Positions 54,322 to 63,530 of a stretch of DNA of 64,000 nt are shown one piece after another. Where the stretch lies: positions 992,001 to 1,056,000 of the forward strand of contig NC_019779.1 in the NCBI RefSeq assembly GCF_000317635.1, read 5' to 3'. The DNA is from Halothece sp. PCC 7418. Lineage in GTDB: Bacteria > Cyanobacteriota > Cyanobacteriia > Cyanobacteriales > Rubidibacteraceae. Below the pieces are notes generated by a model. That model was not told the DNA's origin. It saw nothing but the letters and a program-made list of their open reading frames with translations, and did not search any database. Position 1 is the stretch's first letter; every line of letters begins with the position of its first letter. The position numbers and the translations under genes are program-made.

Positions 54322-55621
54322 AATAGGTTTGATTGCCGTTAGCGCGATCGCTGCTTTTTTTATAAAAACTGCTGCAGCGTTTGCGTTTTGTGGGTTTTAT
54401 GTTGCTCAAGCTGATGGCGACTTATATAACCAAGCCTCACAAGTGATTATTACCCGTGATGGTAAGCGAACCGTTTTAACAATGGCGAATGACTATCAAG
54501 GAGAAATGGAAGATTTTGCGCTTGTGGTTCCAGTTCCTGTCATTTTAAAAGAAGAACAAGTGCAAGTTCAAGACTCAGAAATTATTGAACGCATTGATAG
54601 TTTTAGTGCCCCTCGTTTAGTGGAATATTTTGATGATAATCCCTGTCGCCGTCCCGTGCAACCTTTTATGTTAGAAAATCAGCGATTAAATGCACCGACA
54701 GCAGCAGGAGGATCGCCATCGGCGGATTCTCTGGGCGTAACTGTGGAAGAAAAATTTGATGTGGGAGAATATTCCATTGTTATTCTCAGTGCGGAAGAAT
54801 CCAATGGTTTAGAAACTTGGTTGCAAACCAACAACTATAATATCCCTGATGGGGCGAGTCAACTGTTACAGCCTTATATTCGCCAAAACTTAAAATTTTT
54901 TGTTGCCAAAGTCAATTTAGAAAACTATAATCCTGAAGCATTTTCCAGTTTGCGTCCGTTACAAATGGCGTTTGAATCCTCTCGATTTATGTTACCGATT
55001 CGTTTAGGAACATTAAATGCACAGGGGAATCAAGACTTACTAGTTTACCTCCTTTCTCCCAAAGGTCAAACGGAAGTAACCAATTATCGCACTGTCAAAA
55101 TTCCCTCCAATATGGATCTTCCTGTCTATATCAAAGAAGATGGAAAATTCCCTGAGTTTTACCAAGCCATGTTTGAAAAAAGTTGGGACGAGAACAATGG
55201 AAAAACAGTCTTTTTAGAATATGCTTGGGATATGGGAAGTTGCGATCCCTGTTCCGCCCAACCTCTCAATCGAGAGGAATTAAAAAAAGCGGGTGTGTTT
55301 TGGGAGGACAATTCGGTTTTTATTACTCGGCTTCATCTGCGTTACAATCGCGATTTATATCCCCAAGATTTGCGGTTTCAAGAAACGCCCAATCGTCAAT
55401 TTTTCCAAGGACGTTATGTGATTCGTCATCCTTATGACGGAGAAGCAGATTGTCCAGAAGCCAGACAATATTATCAACAAGTGCGCGATCGGCAAGAACA
55501 AAACGCGCAAAGGCTTTCTAGTTTAACGGGTTGGAGTTTGGAGCAAATTACCCGTAATATGGATTTTGTTGAGATTCAAGGGAATGATTCAGAGCCGTGG
55601 TGGCGACGCATTTTTAACTGA
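54302..55621 (+). CDS. DUF2330 protein, exported
   Basis: 439 residues from ATG 54302 (MKQSRFKIGL), chosen because GGAGG is 8 bp before it; a longer frame starts at 54269. A signal peptide (about 1-28) ends near AAAFAFCGFYVAQADGDLYN, the conserved DUF2330 start. Other family parts are DFALVVPVPVILKEEQVQVQ and DMGSCDPCSAQPLNREELKK, where the CDPC pair could form a disulfide. Function unknown. Together with the overlapping RnfD-like gene it forms a two-gene unit seen in other bacteria. Confidence 0.8.
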   Translation: MKQSRFKIGLIAVSAIAAFFIKTAAAFAFCGFYVAQADGDLYNQASQVIITRDGKRTVLTMANDYQGEMEDFALVVPVPVILKEEQVQVQDSEIIERIDSFSAPRLVEYFDDNPCRRPVQPFMLENQRLNAPTAAGGSPSADSLGVTVEEKFDVGEYSIVILSAEESNGLETWLQTNNYNIPDGASQLLQPYIRQNLKFFVAKVNLENYNPEAFSSLRPLQMAFESSRFMLPIRLGTLNAQGNQDLLVYLLSPKGQTEVTNYRTVKIPSNMDLPVYIKEDGKFPEFYQAMFEKSWDENNGKTVFLEYAWDMGSCDPCSAQPLNREELKKAGVFWEDNSVFITRLHLRYNRDLYPQDLRFQETPNRQFFQGRYVIRHPYDGEADCPEARQYYQQVRDRQEQNAQRLSSLTGWSLEQITRNMDFVEIQGNDSEPWWRRIFN

Positions 55622-55635
55622 CGTGAGCGAGAATT

Positions 55636-55661
55636 CCCCCACCTCACGAATTAGGTGGGGG
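55636..55661. terminator. Strong hairpin after the DUF2330 gene
   Basis: CCCCCACCT (55636-55644) pairs perfectly with AGGTGGGGG (55653-55661) across an 8-base loop, 15 bp after the DUF2330 stop. GTGAAGCG follows in place of a T-run. Such CCCCCACC/GGTGGGGG hairpins also mark the ends of IS200/IS605 elements in cyanobacteria, so it may be either. Confidence 0.5.
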
Positions 55662-56348
55662 TGAAGCGCGAACTTTACAACGAAGCCCGACTTTGTTCTA
55701 TAATAAAATTGGTTGCGACCCACCCGAATGTATGGACGATCAGACAGCCTAACTTCAAAGCAAAGCGTTAGCTTTTTCCGCGCAGAAACATCATCAGATC
55801 GGGGAAAGAAGTATGACCTCTGGGTTTCAGGTTACGCCCTGATGTAAGGAAGTACCAAGTGATACTTGTCGGATCAAGATTACTCCTTGGGAAGCAGGGA
55901 GGGGGCTTTTAACAGAAAGTTAAAAGTTAACCATTTCTTAACTTAGTTGGTCAAATTAAATACTATAATCGTGGGGTGGCTAAGTTTAACTGATCGATAA
56001 CCAAGACAGTTAAAGAATAAGTCATTTTTAGCGGTGAGTTACATCGTGTTAGCCTGTGGACTAGATAACGCCGACGTTGCTAGGAAAGATCCAATGGAAA
56101 GGAAGCAGGAAGTGGACATCAGACTCGATCAGGCTTTTAGAAGCTATGGTCAAGTTTGAGTAAGTTCCTCATAACGGAGGCTGTCTTCCTCTCATCCTTT
56201 TTAGCCCCCCTTAAAATAAGGGGGGGAATTTTGAGGTCGGTTTTTTCGACTCGCCTTGGGGAGTTCCCGATCGCGCAGAACGATTACACTGAAATAAGAG
56301 ATCCCGAATCAAGCAATTGCAGACAACTCAATTATTCGTTTCAGGAGG
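55662..56348 (+). other. Long spacer with possible TnpB (IS605-type) tail remnant
   Basis: About 690 bp before the glycosyltransferase gene. A frame at 56001-56159 ends VLACGLDNADVARKDPMERK then QEVDIR, which resembles the end of TnpB proteins after their zinc finger (ACG...DNAD...RKQE), but it is short and unproven. TATAAT boxes occur near 55697 and 55969. At 56203-56232 a CCCCCCTTaaaatAAGGGGGGG palindrome of the dispersed cyanobacterial kind is present. No intact gene seen. Confidence 0.25.
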
Positions 56349-57434
56349 TTGGTAATGAAAATTGCTCAAATCGCGCCCTTATGGGAAAAAGTCCCTCCCC
56401 CCACCTATGGCGGAACCGAATTAGTGGTGAGTTTATTAACGGATGAATTAGTCAGACGGGGTCATGAGGTGACATTATTCGCAACGGGCGATTCCGAAAC
56501 TCTCGCTACTTTAGAGGCTTGCTGTGAACAACCGTTACGACCTGTGGGCTTTTCTCTTGCAGAGTATCATGTCTATGAGCAAATGGAATTGAGCAAGGTG
56601 TTTAATCAAGCCCAAGACTTTGATCTCATTCATTCTCATCTGGGTTATAGTGCGTTTCCTTATGCCAATTTAGTGAAAACGCCTGTTGTCCATACCTTAC
56701 ACGGGATTATCCCCACTTGGATGGAAGGGATTTTCCAACAACATCGTCAGCAAAATTTTGTCACGATTTCTCATTCTCAACGGCGACCTGAGTTAGGGTT
56801 AAATTATGTGGCGACGGTTTACAACGCGATCGCGCTCTCAACGTTCCAATTTTATCCTGAACCTCAAGATCCCCCCTATCTCGCCTTTCTGGGGCGAATG
56901 TCTCCCGAAAAAGGGCCCCAGCTTGCCATTGCAATTGCCAAACAAACCCAATACCCGCTTAAAATGGCAGGAAAAGTTGACCCTGTGGATAAAACCTTCT
57001 TTGAACAAGAAATTGCCCCACACATTGACGGCGAACAGATTCAATTTTTAGGAGAAGCGAACCACGACCAGAAAAATATTCTCATGGGAGGCGCGATCGC
57101 GACGCTATTTCCGATTACGTGGCGCGAACCCTTTGGACTGGTTACAATTGAATCTCTTGCTTGTGGAACCCCTGTCATTGCCATGGCGATGGGTGCAACC
57201 TCAGAAATTATTACCCACGGTGAAACGGGCTTCTTGTGTCGTAACCTTGAAGAATGTATCAATGCTGTTTCCGAAGTGAACCAACTCTCTCGTCAGCGTT
57301 GTTACACCCGTGTTGCCGAACATTTTAACCTACACCACATGACCGACGGTTATGAAGCGGTTTATGAAAGACTTTTGGGGGAAAAGCTAGAGGGTAATGG
57401 TCATCTGCAAACCCCTGTTTTAACCATGAACTAG
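56349..57434 (+). CDS. Family 4 glycosyltransferase
   Basis: 361 residues; use of ATG 56355 (MKIAQIAPLW) with AGGAGG 8 bp before it is also possible and better. Donor-site features: PTYGGTELVVSLLTDELVRR, HSHLGYSAFPYANL, the FLGRMSPEKGPQLAIAIAKQ strand and the E-x7-E motif in REPFGLVTIESLACGTPVIA. GT4 enzymes pass a sugar from an NDP-sugar to an acceptor. It is followed after 15 bp by the debranching-enzyme-type gene, so both likely act on the same glycan or compatible-solute pathway. Confidence 0.88.
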   Translation: MVMKIAQIAPLWEKVPPPTYGGTELVVSLLTDELVRRGHEVTLFATGDSETLATLEACCEQPLRPVGFSLAEYHVYEQMELSKVFNQAQDFDLIHSHLGYSAFPYANLVKTPVVHTLHGIIPTWMEGIFQQHRQQNFVTISHSQRRPELGLNYVATVYNAIALSTFQFYPEPQDPPYLAFLGRMSPEKGPQLAIAIAKQTQYPLKMAGKVDPVDKTFFEQEIAPHIDGEQIQFLGEANHDQKNILMGGAIATLFPITWREPFGLVTIESLACGTPVIAMAMGATSEIITHGETGFLCRNLEECINAVSEVNQLSRQRCYTRVAEHFNLHHMTDGYEAVYERLLGEKLEGNGHLQTPVLTMN

Positions 57435-57449
57435 GTAGGAGGAAAGATC

Positions 57450-59699
57450 ATGTCTCAAGAAACCCTTGATATCATTGAATTTGAAGGGAGAAGTTTTGCC
57501 GAAGCCGAACAAGTTCCCATTCCTGAGTGGCACTGTAGTCGCACGGAACGTTTACAGCCCACGCTGACTTTAAAAGAAGATGATATTTTCCTGATTACCG
57601 ATACCATTGGCAACATCACCTGTCACAATGAGCAAGTGGATGTCAGCTTGGGGCTTTTTTGTCAAGATACCCGCTTTCTCAATCGTCTCGAACTCCAAAT
57701 TGAAGGACACGCCCCCATTCTCCTCAGTAGTACCGCACAACAGGGATTTGCCCTCTCTGTGCTGTGTTCCAATCCTTACTTCCCAGACCATCTCAAAGCG
57801 GAAACCATCGGCATCCAGCGCGATATTGTCCTGCAAGGGGGACTGTTTGAAGAACTGACCATTACCAATTACAACACTGACCCTGTTCAATTTCAAATGA
57901 GCCTCAGTTTTGGTTCTGATTTTATTGACTTATTTCAAATTCGCGGGCGAGTGCGCTCACAACGAGGACACTTAATGCGACAAGTTTTACCGCAAACGAC
58001 CAATGGTCAAAATATTCAATCTTTAGTCGAAGCAACGGGAGAATTAATCTTAGCCTATCAAGGGTTAGATGACGTTTTGATGGAATCGAGAATTCAGTTT
58101 TCCCATCAACTTCCCAGTGACTTCAAAGGTTATACAGCCCTTTGGGATTTGAGTTTGGAGGCTCATGAAACCCAGAAAATTGGCTATCGGTTACAGCCGA
58201 TGATTAATGGTAAACCCGCTTCGGTGGTCAGTGCACCAATGACCCTGAAACAAGCCCATGGTTCGGAAGTCAGCGAACAACAGCACTGGCAAAATGAGGT
58301 AACTCGCATTCGCACCGATAATCGGGCTTTAAATCAAATTATTGAACGGGCGGAAAAAGATATTTATTTACTCGGTCAAACCTTTGGGGAGGGAAAAGTT
58401 CTTTCGGCAGGGATTCCTTGGTTTGCAACCTTATTCGGTCGTGATTCCATTATCTCCGCTTGGCAAACCTTAATTTTAGATTCTCGCATAGCCCGACAAA
58501 CCTTACTCACCCTGGCGGAATATCAAGGGAAAGTCGATGATCAATGGCGGGAAGAAGCACCAGGGAAAATTCTCCATGAACTGCGATCGGGAGAAATGGC
58601 ACGCTGCGGAGAAATTCCTCATACCCCCTATTATGGAACCGTAGATGCCACCCCGTTATGGTTGATTCTCTATGCTGAATATTACACTTGGACCCACGAT
58701 GAGCAGTTGTTTCATCAGTTGTGGGACAATGCTGTTGCTGCGATGGGTTGGATTGATCGCGCCTGTGAAGCCAGAGGATATTTGTATTATCATTGCGAGT
58801 CTGCTGGGGGGTTACAGAATCAAGGTTGGAAAGATTCAGGAGATTGTATTGTTGATCGCAAAGGAAGATTAGCGACGGGCGCGATCGCGCTGTGTGAAGT
58901 CCAAGGCTATATCTATGCAGCGAAAATGCGCCTCAGTCAACTCGCCCGTCTCAAAAAACGTTTAGATCTTGCGGATCGCTGGTACGAAGAAGCGCAAAAA
59001 CTCAAAACCCGATTTAACCGAGATTTTTGGATTCCAGATCAAGGGTATTACGCCCTCGCCCTTGATGAAAACAAAAAACCCATTGATAGCATTACCTCCA
59101 ACCCTGGTCACTGTCTCGGTTTAGGTATTTTAGATCCCGATAAAGCCCACAGTGTCGCAGAACGTTTACAAGCCCCCGATTTATTTAGTGGTTGGGGAAT
59201 ACGCACCCTCAGCAGTCTCTCACCCGCCTATAACCCCATGGGCTATCATTTAGGAACCGTTTGGCCCCACGATAATGGCATCATTGCTGCTGGGTTACGG
59301 GCCGTGGGCTTCGTAGAACAAGCTCTGGAATTGAGCCAAGCCATCATTGATATGTGCAGCGAGCAACCCTATCACCGTCCTCCCGAACTATTTTGTGGCT
59401 ACAAACGCACGCCCAATCGTTCACCAGTGCGTTATCCCGTAGCCTGTTCCCCACAAGCCTGGGCAACAGGGACAGTTTTCCAACTGCTACAGTTAATGAT
59501 TAACTTACAACCCGATGCAGCCAATAACTGTTTACGGATTATTCACCCTACCTTACCCGCCTCAATTCAATATTTGTCTTTAGATAATCTTAAAATTGGC
59601 GAGACTGTCATTGACTTAGAATTTGAACAATCCGATGGTGCAACCGCTTGTCGAGTGGTTCGTAAACGGGGAAACTTACGAGTCATCATTGAAGCCTAA
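57450..59699 (+). CDS. Amylo-alpha-1,6-glucosidase/glycogen debranching-type enzyme
   Basis: 749 residues. The N-terminal beta domain (about 30-270) matches the glycogen-debranching N-terminal type: LKEDDIFLITDTIGNITCHN, GLFCQDTRFLNRLELQIEGH. The C-terminal (alpha/alpha)6 barrel (about 290-740) has AGIPWFATLFGRDSIISAWQ, the acidic DGTPLW-like TVDATPLWLILYAEYYTW and QGWKDSGDCIVDRKGRLATG. Close relatives are named amylo-alpha-1,6-glucosidase, but actual substrate is unproven. Ribosome site TAGGAGGAAAG. Paired with the GT4 gene. Confidence 0.86.
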   Translation: MSQETLDIIEFEGRSFAEAEQVPIPEWHCSRTERLQPTLTLKEDDIFLITDTIGNITCHNEQVDVSLGLFCQDTRFLNRLELQIEGHAPILLSSTAQQGFALSVLCSNPYFPDHLKAETIGIQRDIVLQGGLFEELTITNYNTDPVQFQMSLSFGSDFIDLFQIRGRVRSQRGHLMRQVLPQTTNGQNIQSLVEATGELILAYQGLDDVLMESRIQFSHQLPSDFKGYTALWDLSLEAHETQKIGYRLQPMINGKPASVVSAPMTLKQAHGSEVSEQQHWQNEVTRIRTDNRALNQIIERAEKDIYLLGQTFGEGKVLSAGIPWFATLFGRDSIISAWQTLILDSRIARQTLLTLAEYQGKVDDQWREEAPGKILHELRSGEMARCGEIPHTPYYGTVDATPLWLILYAEYYTWTHDEQLFHQLWDNAVAAMGWIDRACEARGYLYYHCESAGGLQNQGWKDSGDCIVDRKGRLATGAIALCEVQGYIYAAKMRLSQLARLKKRLDLADRWYEEAQKLKTRFNRDFWIPDQGYYALALDENKKPIDSITSNPGHCLGLGILDPDKAHSVAERLQAPDLFSGWGIRTLSSLSPAYNPMGYHLGTVWPHDNGIIAAGLRAVGFVEQALELSQAIIDMCSEQPYHRPPELFCGYKRTPNRSPVRYPVACSPQAWATGTVFQLLQLMINLQPDAANNCLRIIHPTLPASIQYLSLDNLKIGETVIDLEFEQSDGATACRVVRKRGNLRVIIEA

Positions 59700-59778
59700 C
59701 AATAGATTGTTAAACCCACTAAACCCACTGCATTATGATAGATTAAGACGATTCAATTGAACAGGTTTGGATCTTGTG

Positions 59779-59904
59779 ATATGAAATTGAAAAAGTCTGC
59801 TCTCTACCGTAGGCTGAAAGCCGAGCCGTAGAGCCTCCTCCCAACCTCCCTTCTCAAAGGAGGCTGAGCGGGGGGATCTTAGCAAGCATTTGGGTATTTC
59901 ATAT
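59779..59904. repeat. Inverted-repeat element (possible MITE or RNA structure)
   Basis: ATATGAAAT (59779-59787) and ATTTCATAT (59896-59904) bound a 126-bp block that has nested pairs inside: CTCTAC with GTAGAG around GGCTgaaAGCC (about 59800-59831) and CCTCC with GGAGG further on. It sits just before cysK and overlaps a TATAAT box (59902-59907). The arrangement fits a small non-coding mobile element. Confidence 0.4.
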
Positions 59905-59972
59905 AATGAGTGCTTTTTTCAGTTGATGATTAAAGCACCGTTTTCGTTAAAAACTATCACTGTACTTGAACT

Positions 59973-60941
59973 ATGCGTATCGCCAGTAATATCACCGAAC
60001 TCATTGGTCGCACTCCCCTCGTCCAACTTAATCGCATTCCTGCAAGTGAAGGCTGTGTGGGTCAGATTGTTCTGAAACTCGAAGGGATGAACCCTTCCGC
60101 CTCTGTCAAAGACCGCATCGGCATTAACATGATTAATACTGCCGAAGCACAAGGTTTAATTGAACCTGGAAAAACTGTTTTAGTCGAACCCACCTCTGGT
60201 AATACGGGAATCGCCCTTGCGATGACGGCTGCTGCCAAGGGATATAAACTCATTCTCACCATGCCCGAAACCATGAGTAATGAGCGCCGAGCCATGTTAA
60301 GAGCTTATGGCGCACAATTAGAACTCACCCCTGGAATGCAGGGGATGGGAGGCTGCATTCAACGAGCACAAGAAATTGTTGATAACACGCCCAACGCTTA
60401 TATGTTGCAACAATTTAATAATTCGGCAAATCCAGAAATCCATCGGCAAACGACTGCCGAAGAAATTTGGGAAGATACAGAGGGCAACATTGATATTTTT
60501 GTCGCTGGTATTGGTACTGGGGGGACAATTACTGGGGTTGCAGAAGTAATTAAAGAACGAAAACCAGAACTGCAAGTGGTTGCAGTCGAACCCAGTAACA
60601 GTCCAATCTTATCGGGCGGACAACCCGGTCCCCATAAAATCCAAGGAATCGGTGCTGGATTTATTCCCAAGGTTTTAAATGTTCAAATGCTGGATGAAGT
60701 CGTCACTGTCAGCGATGAAGAGGCGATTTTTTACGGTCGTCGCTTAGCAAACGAAGAAGGAATTCTCTCTGGTATTTCCACAGGGGCTGCTCTTTGTGCT
60801 TCCATTAAAGTTGCTCAGCGTCCTGAAAATGAAGGGAAACTGATTGTCATGATACAACCGAGTTATGGTGAACGCTATCTGAGTACACCGCTCTTTCAAG
60901 ACTTAGCCCCTGCTGCTGATGCTGTTACCGTTCATTCATAG
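59973..60941 (+). CDS. cysK: Cysteine synthase (O-acetylserine sulfhydrylase)
   Basis: 322 residues, PLP enzyme. Schiff-base lysine in [16 protein letters not shown], phosphate-binding [40 protein letters not shown], and [20 protein letters not shown]. It replaces the acetyl group of O-acetylserine with sulfide to give cysteine. The C-terminal [18 protein letters not shown] carries the PLP-pyridine Ser. Full length and typical; monocistronic. Confidence 0.96.
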   Translation: MRIASNITELIGRTPLVQLNRIPASEGCVGQIVLKLEGMNPSASVKDRIGINMINTAEAQGLIEPGKTVLVEPTSGNTGIALAMTAAAKGYKLILTMPETMSNERRAMLRAYGAQLELTPGMQGMGGCIQRAQEIVDNTPNAYMLQQFNNSANPEIHRQTTAEEIWEDTEGNIDIFVAGIGTGGTITGVAEVIKERKPELQVVAVEPSNSPILSGGQPGPHKIQGIGAGFIPKVLNVQMLDEVVTVSDEEAIFYGRRLANEEGILSGISTGAALCASIKVAQRPENEGKLIVMIQPSYGERYLSTPLFQDLAPAADAVTVHS

Positions 60942-61185
60942 TTGCTTTGGGGACGTTCTTAAGGCGTTCTCCTTTTTGCTCCTATAGCACTACTGATTCG
61001 GGTGTTTGACAGATTGAAATCCACCTCATTGATAGGGAAAAGGTAACTTTAACATTCCTTTCCCCTTGTCCCTTTCCCCAGCGCGTAGCGCTATGTATTT
61101 TCTTTCTTCGGTTGGAAGGTTTAAAGAAGTGTCGTTTTTAAACTTCTTCACTAGAGAAGCGAGCCCAATGACAAGGAGGTCAAAA

Positions 61186-61659
61186 ATGGCACACTTCACA
61201 AATATCTTGCCTCTGCTTGTGGGAGCAGGATTAGTTGCCCTCATCGGTGCATTATGCCAAAAGTCTCGCATCTTAAGTCTGTCAGTTCTGATTGCCAGCG
61301 TGATGTTCTTTGCGGGTAGTAGCATGGGACTGATGGGAACTCCGACAGCCCTCGCTGCGCCACAAAATGCAGGACAACCAGAGCCAGAACAACAATTGCA
61401 AGCAGCAACAACTTCTAGTCAATATATTGGTTTAGAGTATGTGCAAGGAGTAACCCCAGAAAACGCCAAGGGAGACCAAGAAATTATCGAGACCATTGAA
61501 GATATGAATGATAATTTAGTGGTGCAATCCTCGAATGGGTCAGTCTTCTTATCTGGTAAGGTGGATAATCGGCAAACCGCTCGTTCTCTGGTCGATAGTA
61601 CCAAACAAATTCCAGGAGTCATTCAGGTTTCTTATGAACTGGGCTTAGACCAAGACTAA
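61186..61659 (+). CDS. BON-domain protein with N-terminal membrane segments
   Basis: 157 residues from ATG 61186, which has AAGGAGGT in front of it; a longer frame from 61066 is unlikely. Two hydrophobic segments (about 5-20 and 26-45) end with PTALAAP, so the protein is either anchored or cut there. The C-terminal domain, TIEDMNDNLVVQSSNGSVFL then SGKVDNRQTARSLVDSTKQI, is a BON domain, a phospholipid- or envelope-associated fold. The role is unknown; envelope stress is plausible. Confidence 0.8.
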   Translation: MAHFTNILPLLVGAGLVALIGALCQKSRILSLSVLIASVMFFAGSSMGLMGTPTALAAPQNAGQPEPEQQLQAATTSSQYIGLEYVQGVTPENAKGDQEIIETIEDMNDNLVVQSSNGSVFLSGKVDNRQTARSLVDSTKQIPGVIQVSYELGLDQD

Positions 61660-61669
61660 CTGTTCTGAG

Positions 61670-61703
61670 TTCTCCCACCAACCCATCTTATTAGGTGGGA
61701 GAA
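61670..61703. terminator. Bidirectional terminator hairpin between BON gene and mnhB
   Basis: TTCTCCCACC (61670-61679) pairs perfectly over 10 bp with GGTGGGAGAA (61694-61703). It lies between two convergent genes, 10 bp from one stop and directly at the other. T/A runs beside the stem are short. Confidence 0.7.
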
Positions 61704-62366
61704 TTAAAGTAAACCACGATAGCGAATAAACAATAAAATGACCGCCCAAGATCCGAGGGCAACTTTCAGGGCAACTAAAATATTCAGAAAGGGAATAAAC
61801 CCGCCACTGACTAGTGTTCCTAATTCTCCTTGCGGGAGTTCCCAACCCACTAACGTAACCACGGCTAAAGCAATGAAAATTAGCACTGATACTTTTTCAA
61901 CTGTTGCAGCTTTCCACCGTTGATAAACCACTTCCATCCACTGTGATTTTGAGGTGATCGCGATTAAACCAATGGCGGTTCCACCAGCAACCCCTGCAGC
62001 AAACCCTCCCCCAGGGCTTAAATGACCGCGAATCGCCAGTTCAATGCTAACTAAAGCAGCGATGGTCGCGCCAAGACGTGCTAACACAACCGAGGGATGA
62101 TCCGTAAATTGATCAACAGTTGTCGTCGGTTGTTCGTTCGCTAAAAGAAATCGCCCCCCTAGAATCGCAATGGTAAAAACAACGACTTCAAAAATGGTGT
62201 CATAGAGTCGATTTCTAAAAATGATTCCTGATACCGTATTGGAAACCCCACTTTCAGAGACAATTGTTTCTACAACCGCTAACTCTTCCCAATCAGCTAT
62301 TGGATTCGGTAAGACTAACATTTTAATAAATAAAGCAAACCCAGCGACTGCATAAAGCCATTTCAT
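61704..62366 (-). CDS. mnhB: Mrp-type Na+/H+ antiporter subunit B
   Basis: 220 residues, six or so membrane helices. The C-terminal half, LARLGATIAALVSIELAIRG, HLSPGGGFAAGVAGGTAIGL, is the MnhB core. The N-terminal 75 residues (FALFIKMLVLPNPIADWEEL ... SGIIFRNRLYDTIFEVVVFT) are the extra MbhE/MrpA-tail-like piece often fused in cyanobacteria. Start overlaps the DUF4040 stop (TGATG). The Mrp complex expels sodium in exchange for protons, important in saline or alkaline water. Confidence 0.88.
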   Translation of the reverse strand: MKWLYAVAGFALFIKMLVLPNPIADWEELAVVETIVSESGVSNTVSGIIFRNRLYDTIFEVVVFTIAILGGRFLLANEQPTTTVDQFTDHPSVVLARLGATIAALVSIELAIRGHLSPGGGFAAGVAGGTAIGLIAITSKSQWMEVVYQRWKAATVEKVSVLIFIALAVVTLVGWELPQGELGTLVSGGFIPFLNILVALKVALGSWAVILLFIRYRGLL

Positions 62367-62947
62367 CAGTGCTTCTCCTCTTCATTCATGATAGGAACAT
62401 AGGTAACAGTTGTATCTGGAAAGACTAGCTCCTCTTTCATAATCTCAAAGAGGCGACGCACACGAACCGCAGCATGATAAGTTTTTTGCGTATCGACAAC
62501 GGTTGTTCCGTTATGAAACAGACAGTCGTCTTGCTGACAAGTTATACAACCAGCGTGAATTTCTTGTGAGTGTAACGCAGATTCTAACGCAGACACATTG
62601 GGATATTGAATAATTTCTAAACGTAAATGGTACTGATCAATAATTTTTCTGATTTTGGTGATAATATCTTTTAAATTTTGATCGGTTTCTGTCTCTGTTT
62701 GTAAGACTCCTAAACGCATCACTAAAGAAGAACGGACTGCAACGACATACAAAGTGATGGCTAACATCGTTCCCACTAACGCTTCCGTGAGGGCAACATC
62801 CGCAGCCCCCAAAACCGCATAAACTAAAGCAGCTACCGCCCCTAAAATCGCTCGTATCACTAAAGCCTGATAAGGATTGACTTGTAGGACTAACGTCAAT
62901 GCAGTTAGAGGCAATAACGCCACAATGATGTAAATATAATTATCCAT
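62366..62947 (-). CDS. MbhD/DUF4040-type antiporter subunit with Cys-containing tail
   Basis: 193 residues from ATG 62947, chosen because GAGAGG lies 7 bp before it; a frame from 62986 is possible. Residues 1-75 form three membrane helices with YQALVIRAILGAVAALVYAV and AADVALTEALVGTMLAITLY, as in the C-terminal part of MrpA (DUF4040). The remaining 110 residues are soluble and contain AGCITCQQDDC, which could hold a metal or a disulfide; this tail is not part of the usual module. Overlaps mnhG by 8 bp. Confidence 0.8.
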   Translation of the reverse strand: MDNYIYIIVALLPLTALTLVLQVNPYQALVIRAILGAVAALVYAVLGAADVALTEALVGTMLAITLYVVAVRSSLVMRLGVLQTETETDQNLKDIITKIRKIIDQYHLRLEIIQYPNVSALESALHSQEIHAGCITCQQDDCLFHNGTTVVDTQKTYHAAVRVRRLFEIMKEELVFPDTTVTYVPIMNEEEKH

Positions 62948-63221
62948 TTTCATGCCTCTCATCACTAGAACAATAGGCGATAACATACCCTAATACCGTG
63001 TTCCAAATCGCTAGAGAAATAATGGCTAATAGCAGGAGGGGCCATTCCTCTGGAATTTTTAGGAGTAAACCAATCACGATACTCATTGAACCTAGGGTAT
63101 CGGCAACAGAAAGACTGTGTAGTTTAAATAAAACAGATCGATTGCCAATGAGGGGCAATGTTCCCCAAAACCAGAAGATAATTCCGATTAAAATGAGGCT
63201 ATAACTTAGAAGATTAATCAT
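62940..63221 (-). CDS. mnhG: Mrp-type Na+/H+ antiporter subunit G
   Basis: 93 residues with three membrane helices. FWFWGTLPLIGNRSVLFKLH and the following SLSVADTLGSMSIVIGLLLK fit the MnhG/PhaG family (LH-x-n-ADTLG motif). Its start overlaps the end of mnhF by 8 bp and its stop overlaps the DUF4040 gene, showing tight coupling in the order E-F-G-DUF4040-B. Confidence 0.9.
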   Translation of the reverse strand: MINLLSYSLILIGIIFWFWGTLPLIGNRSVLFKLHSLSVADTLGSMSIVIGLLLKIPEEWPLLLLAIISLAIWNTVLGYVIAYCSSDERHENG

Positions 63222-63468
63222 ATTGTTCTAACCGTTTAATTAAGTGAGCAAGTAGCATTAATCCCGCGTTACCAACACTTAGAATAATCACGGCAACGAC
63301 ACCAAGTGACCAGTCATCTCGTAAGACCGAAATAAACAGGATCATAATGGATGTTTTGGTGGCAATACTGGCGAACGCAAGCATTTTTTGCCAGATATCT
63401 TCATCTTGACAGGCTTCGTAAATGGGAATGAGAAGTGCGCCGATCATGGCAATTAAGATTGAATCCAT
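63214..63468 (-). CDS. mnhF: Mrp-type Na+/H+ antiporter subunit F
   Basis: 84 residues, three membrane helices. It has the MnhF/PhaF arrangement: an N-terminal helix (MDSILIAMIGALLIPIYEA), a short charged loop and two further helices ending in a Lys-rich LIKRLEQYD tail. Membrane part of the antiporter. Separated from mnhE by a 185-bp heptamer array, an unusually long gap for this operon. Confidence 0.85.
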   Translation of the reverse strand: MDSILIAMIGALLIPIYEACQDEDIWQKMLAFASIATKTSIMILFISVLRDDWSLGVVAVIILSVGNAGLMLLAHLIKRLEQYD

Positions 63469-63530
63469 TTTTTTATTTGTTAGTAGGGAGTGGATAGTTT
63501 TTCTTTCTTTTCACTGCAGACTGTATTGTC

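Noticed and set aside
59700-59972. Riboswitch controlling cysK
   Set aside because: Palindromes present but no known riboswitch core (SAM or other) could be matched.
61066-61185. N-terminal extension of the BON-domain protein
   Set aside because: The ATG at 61186 has a strong AAGGAGGT site at correct distance; the extension is not protein-like.
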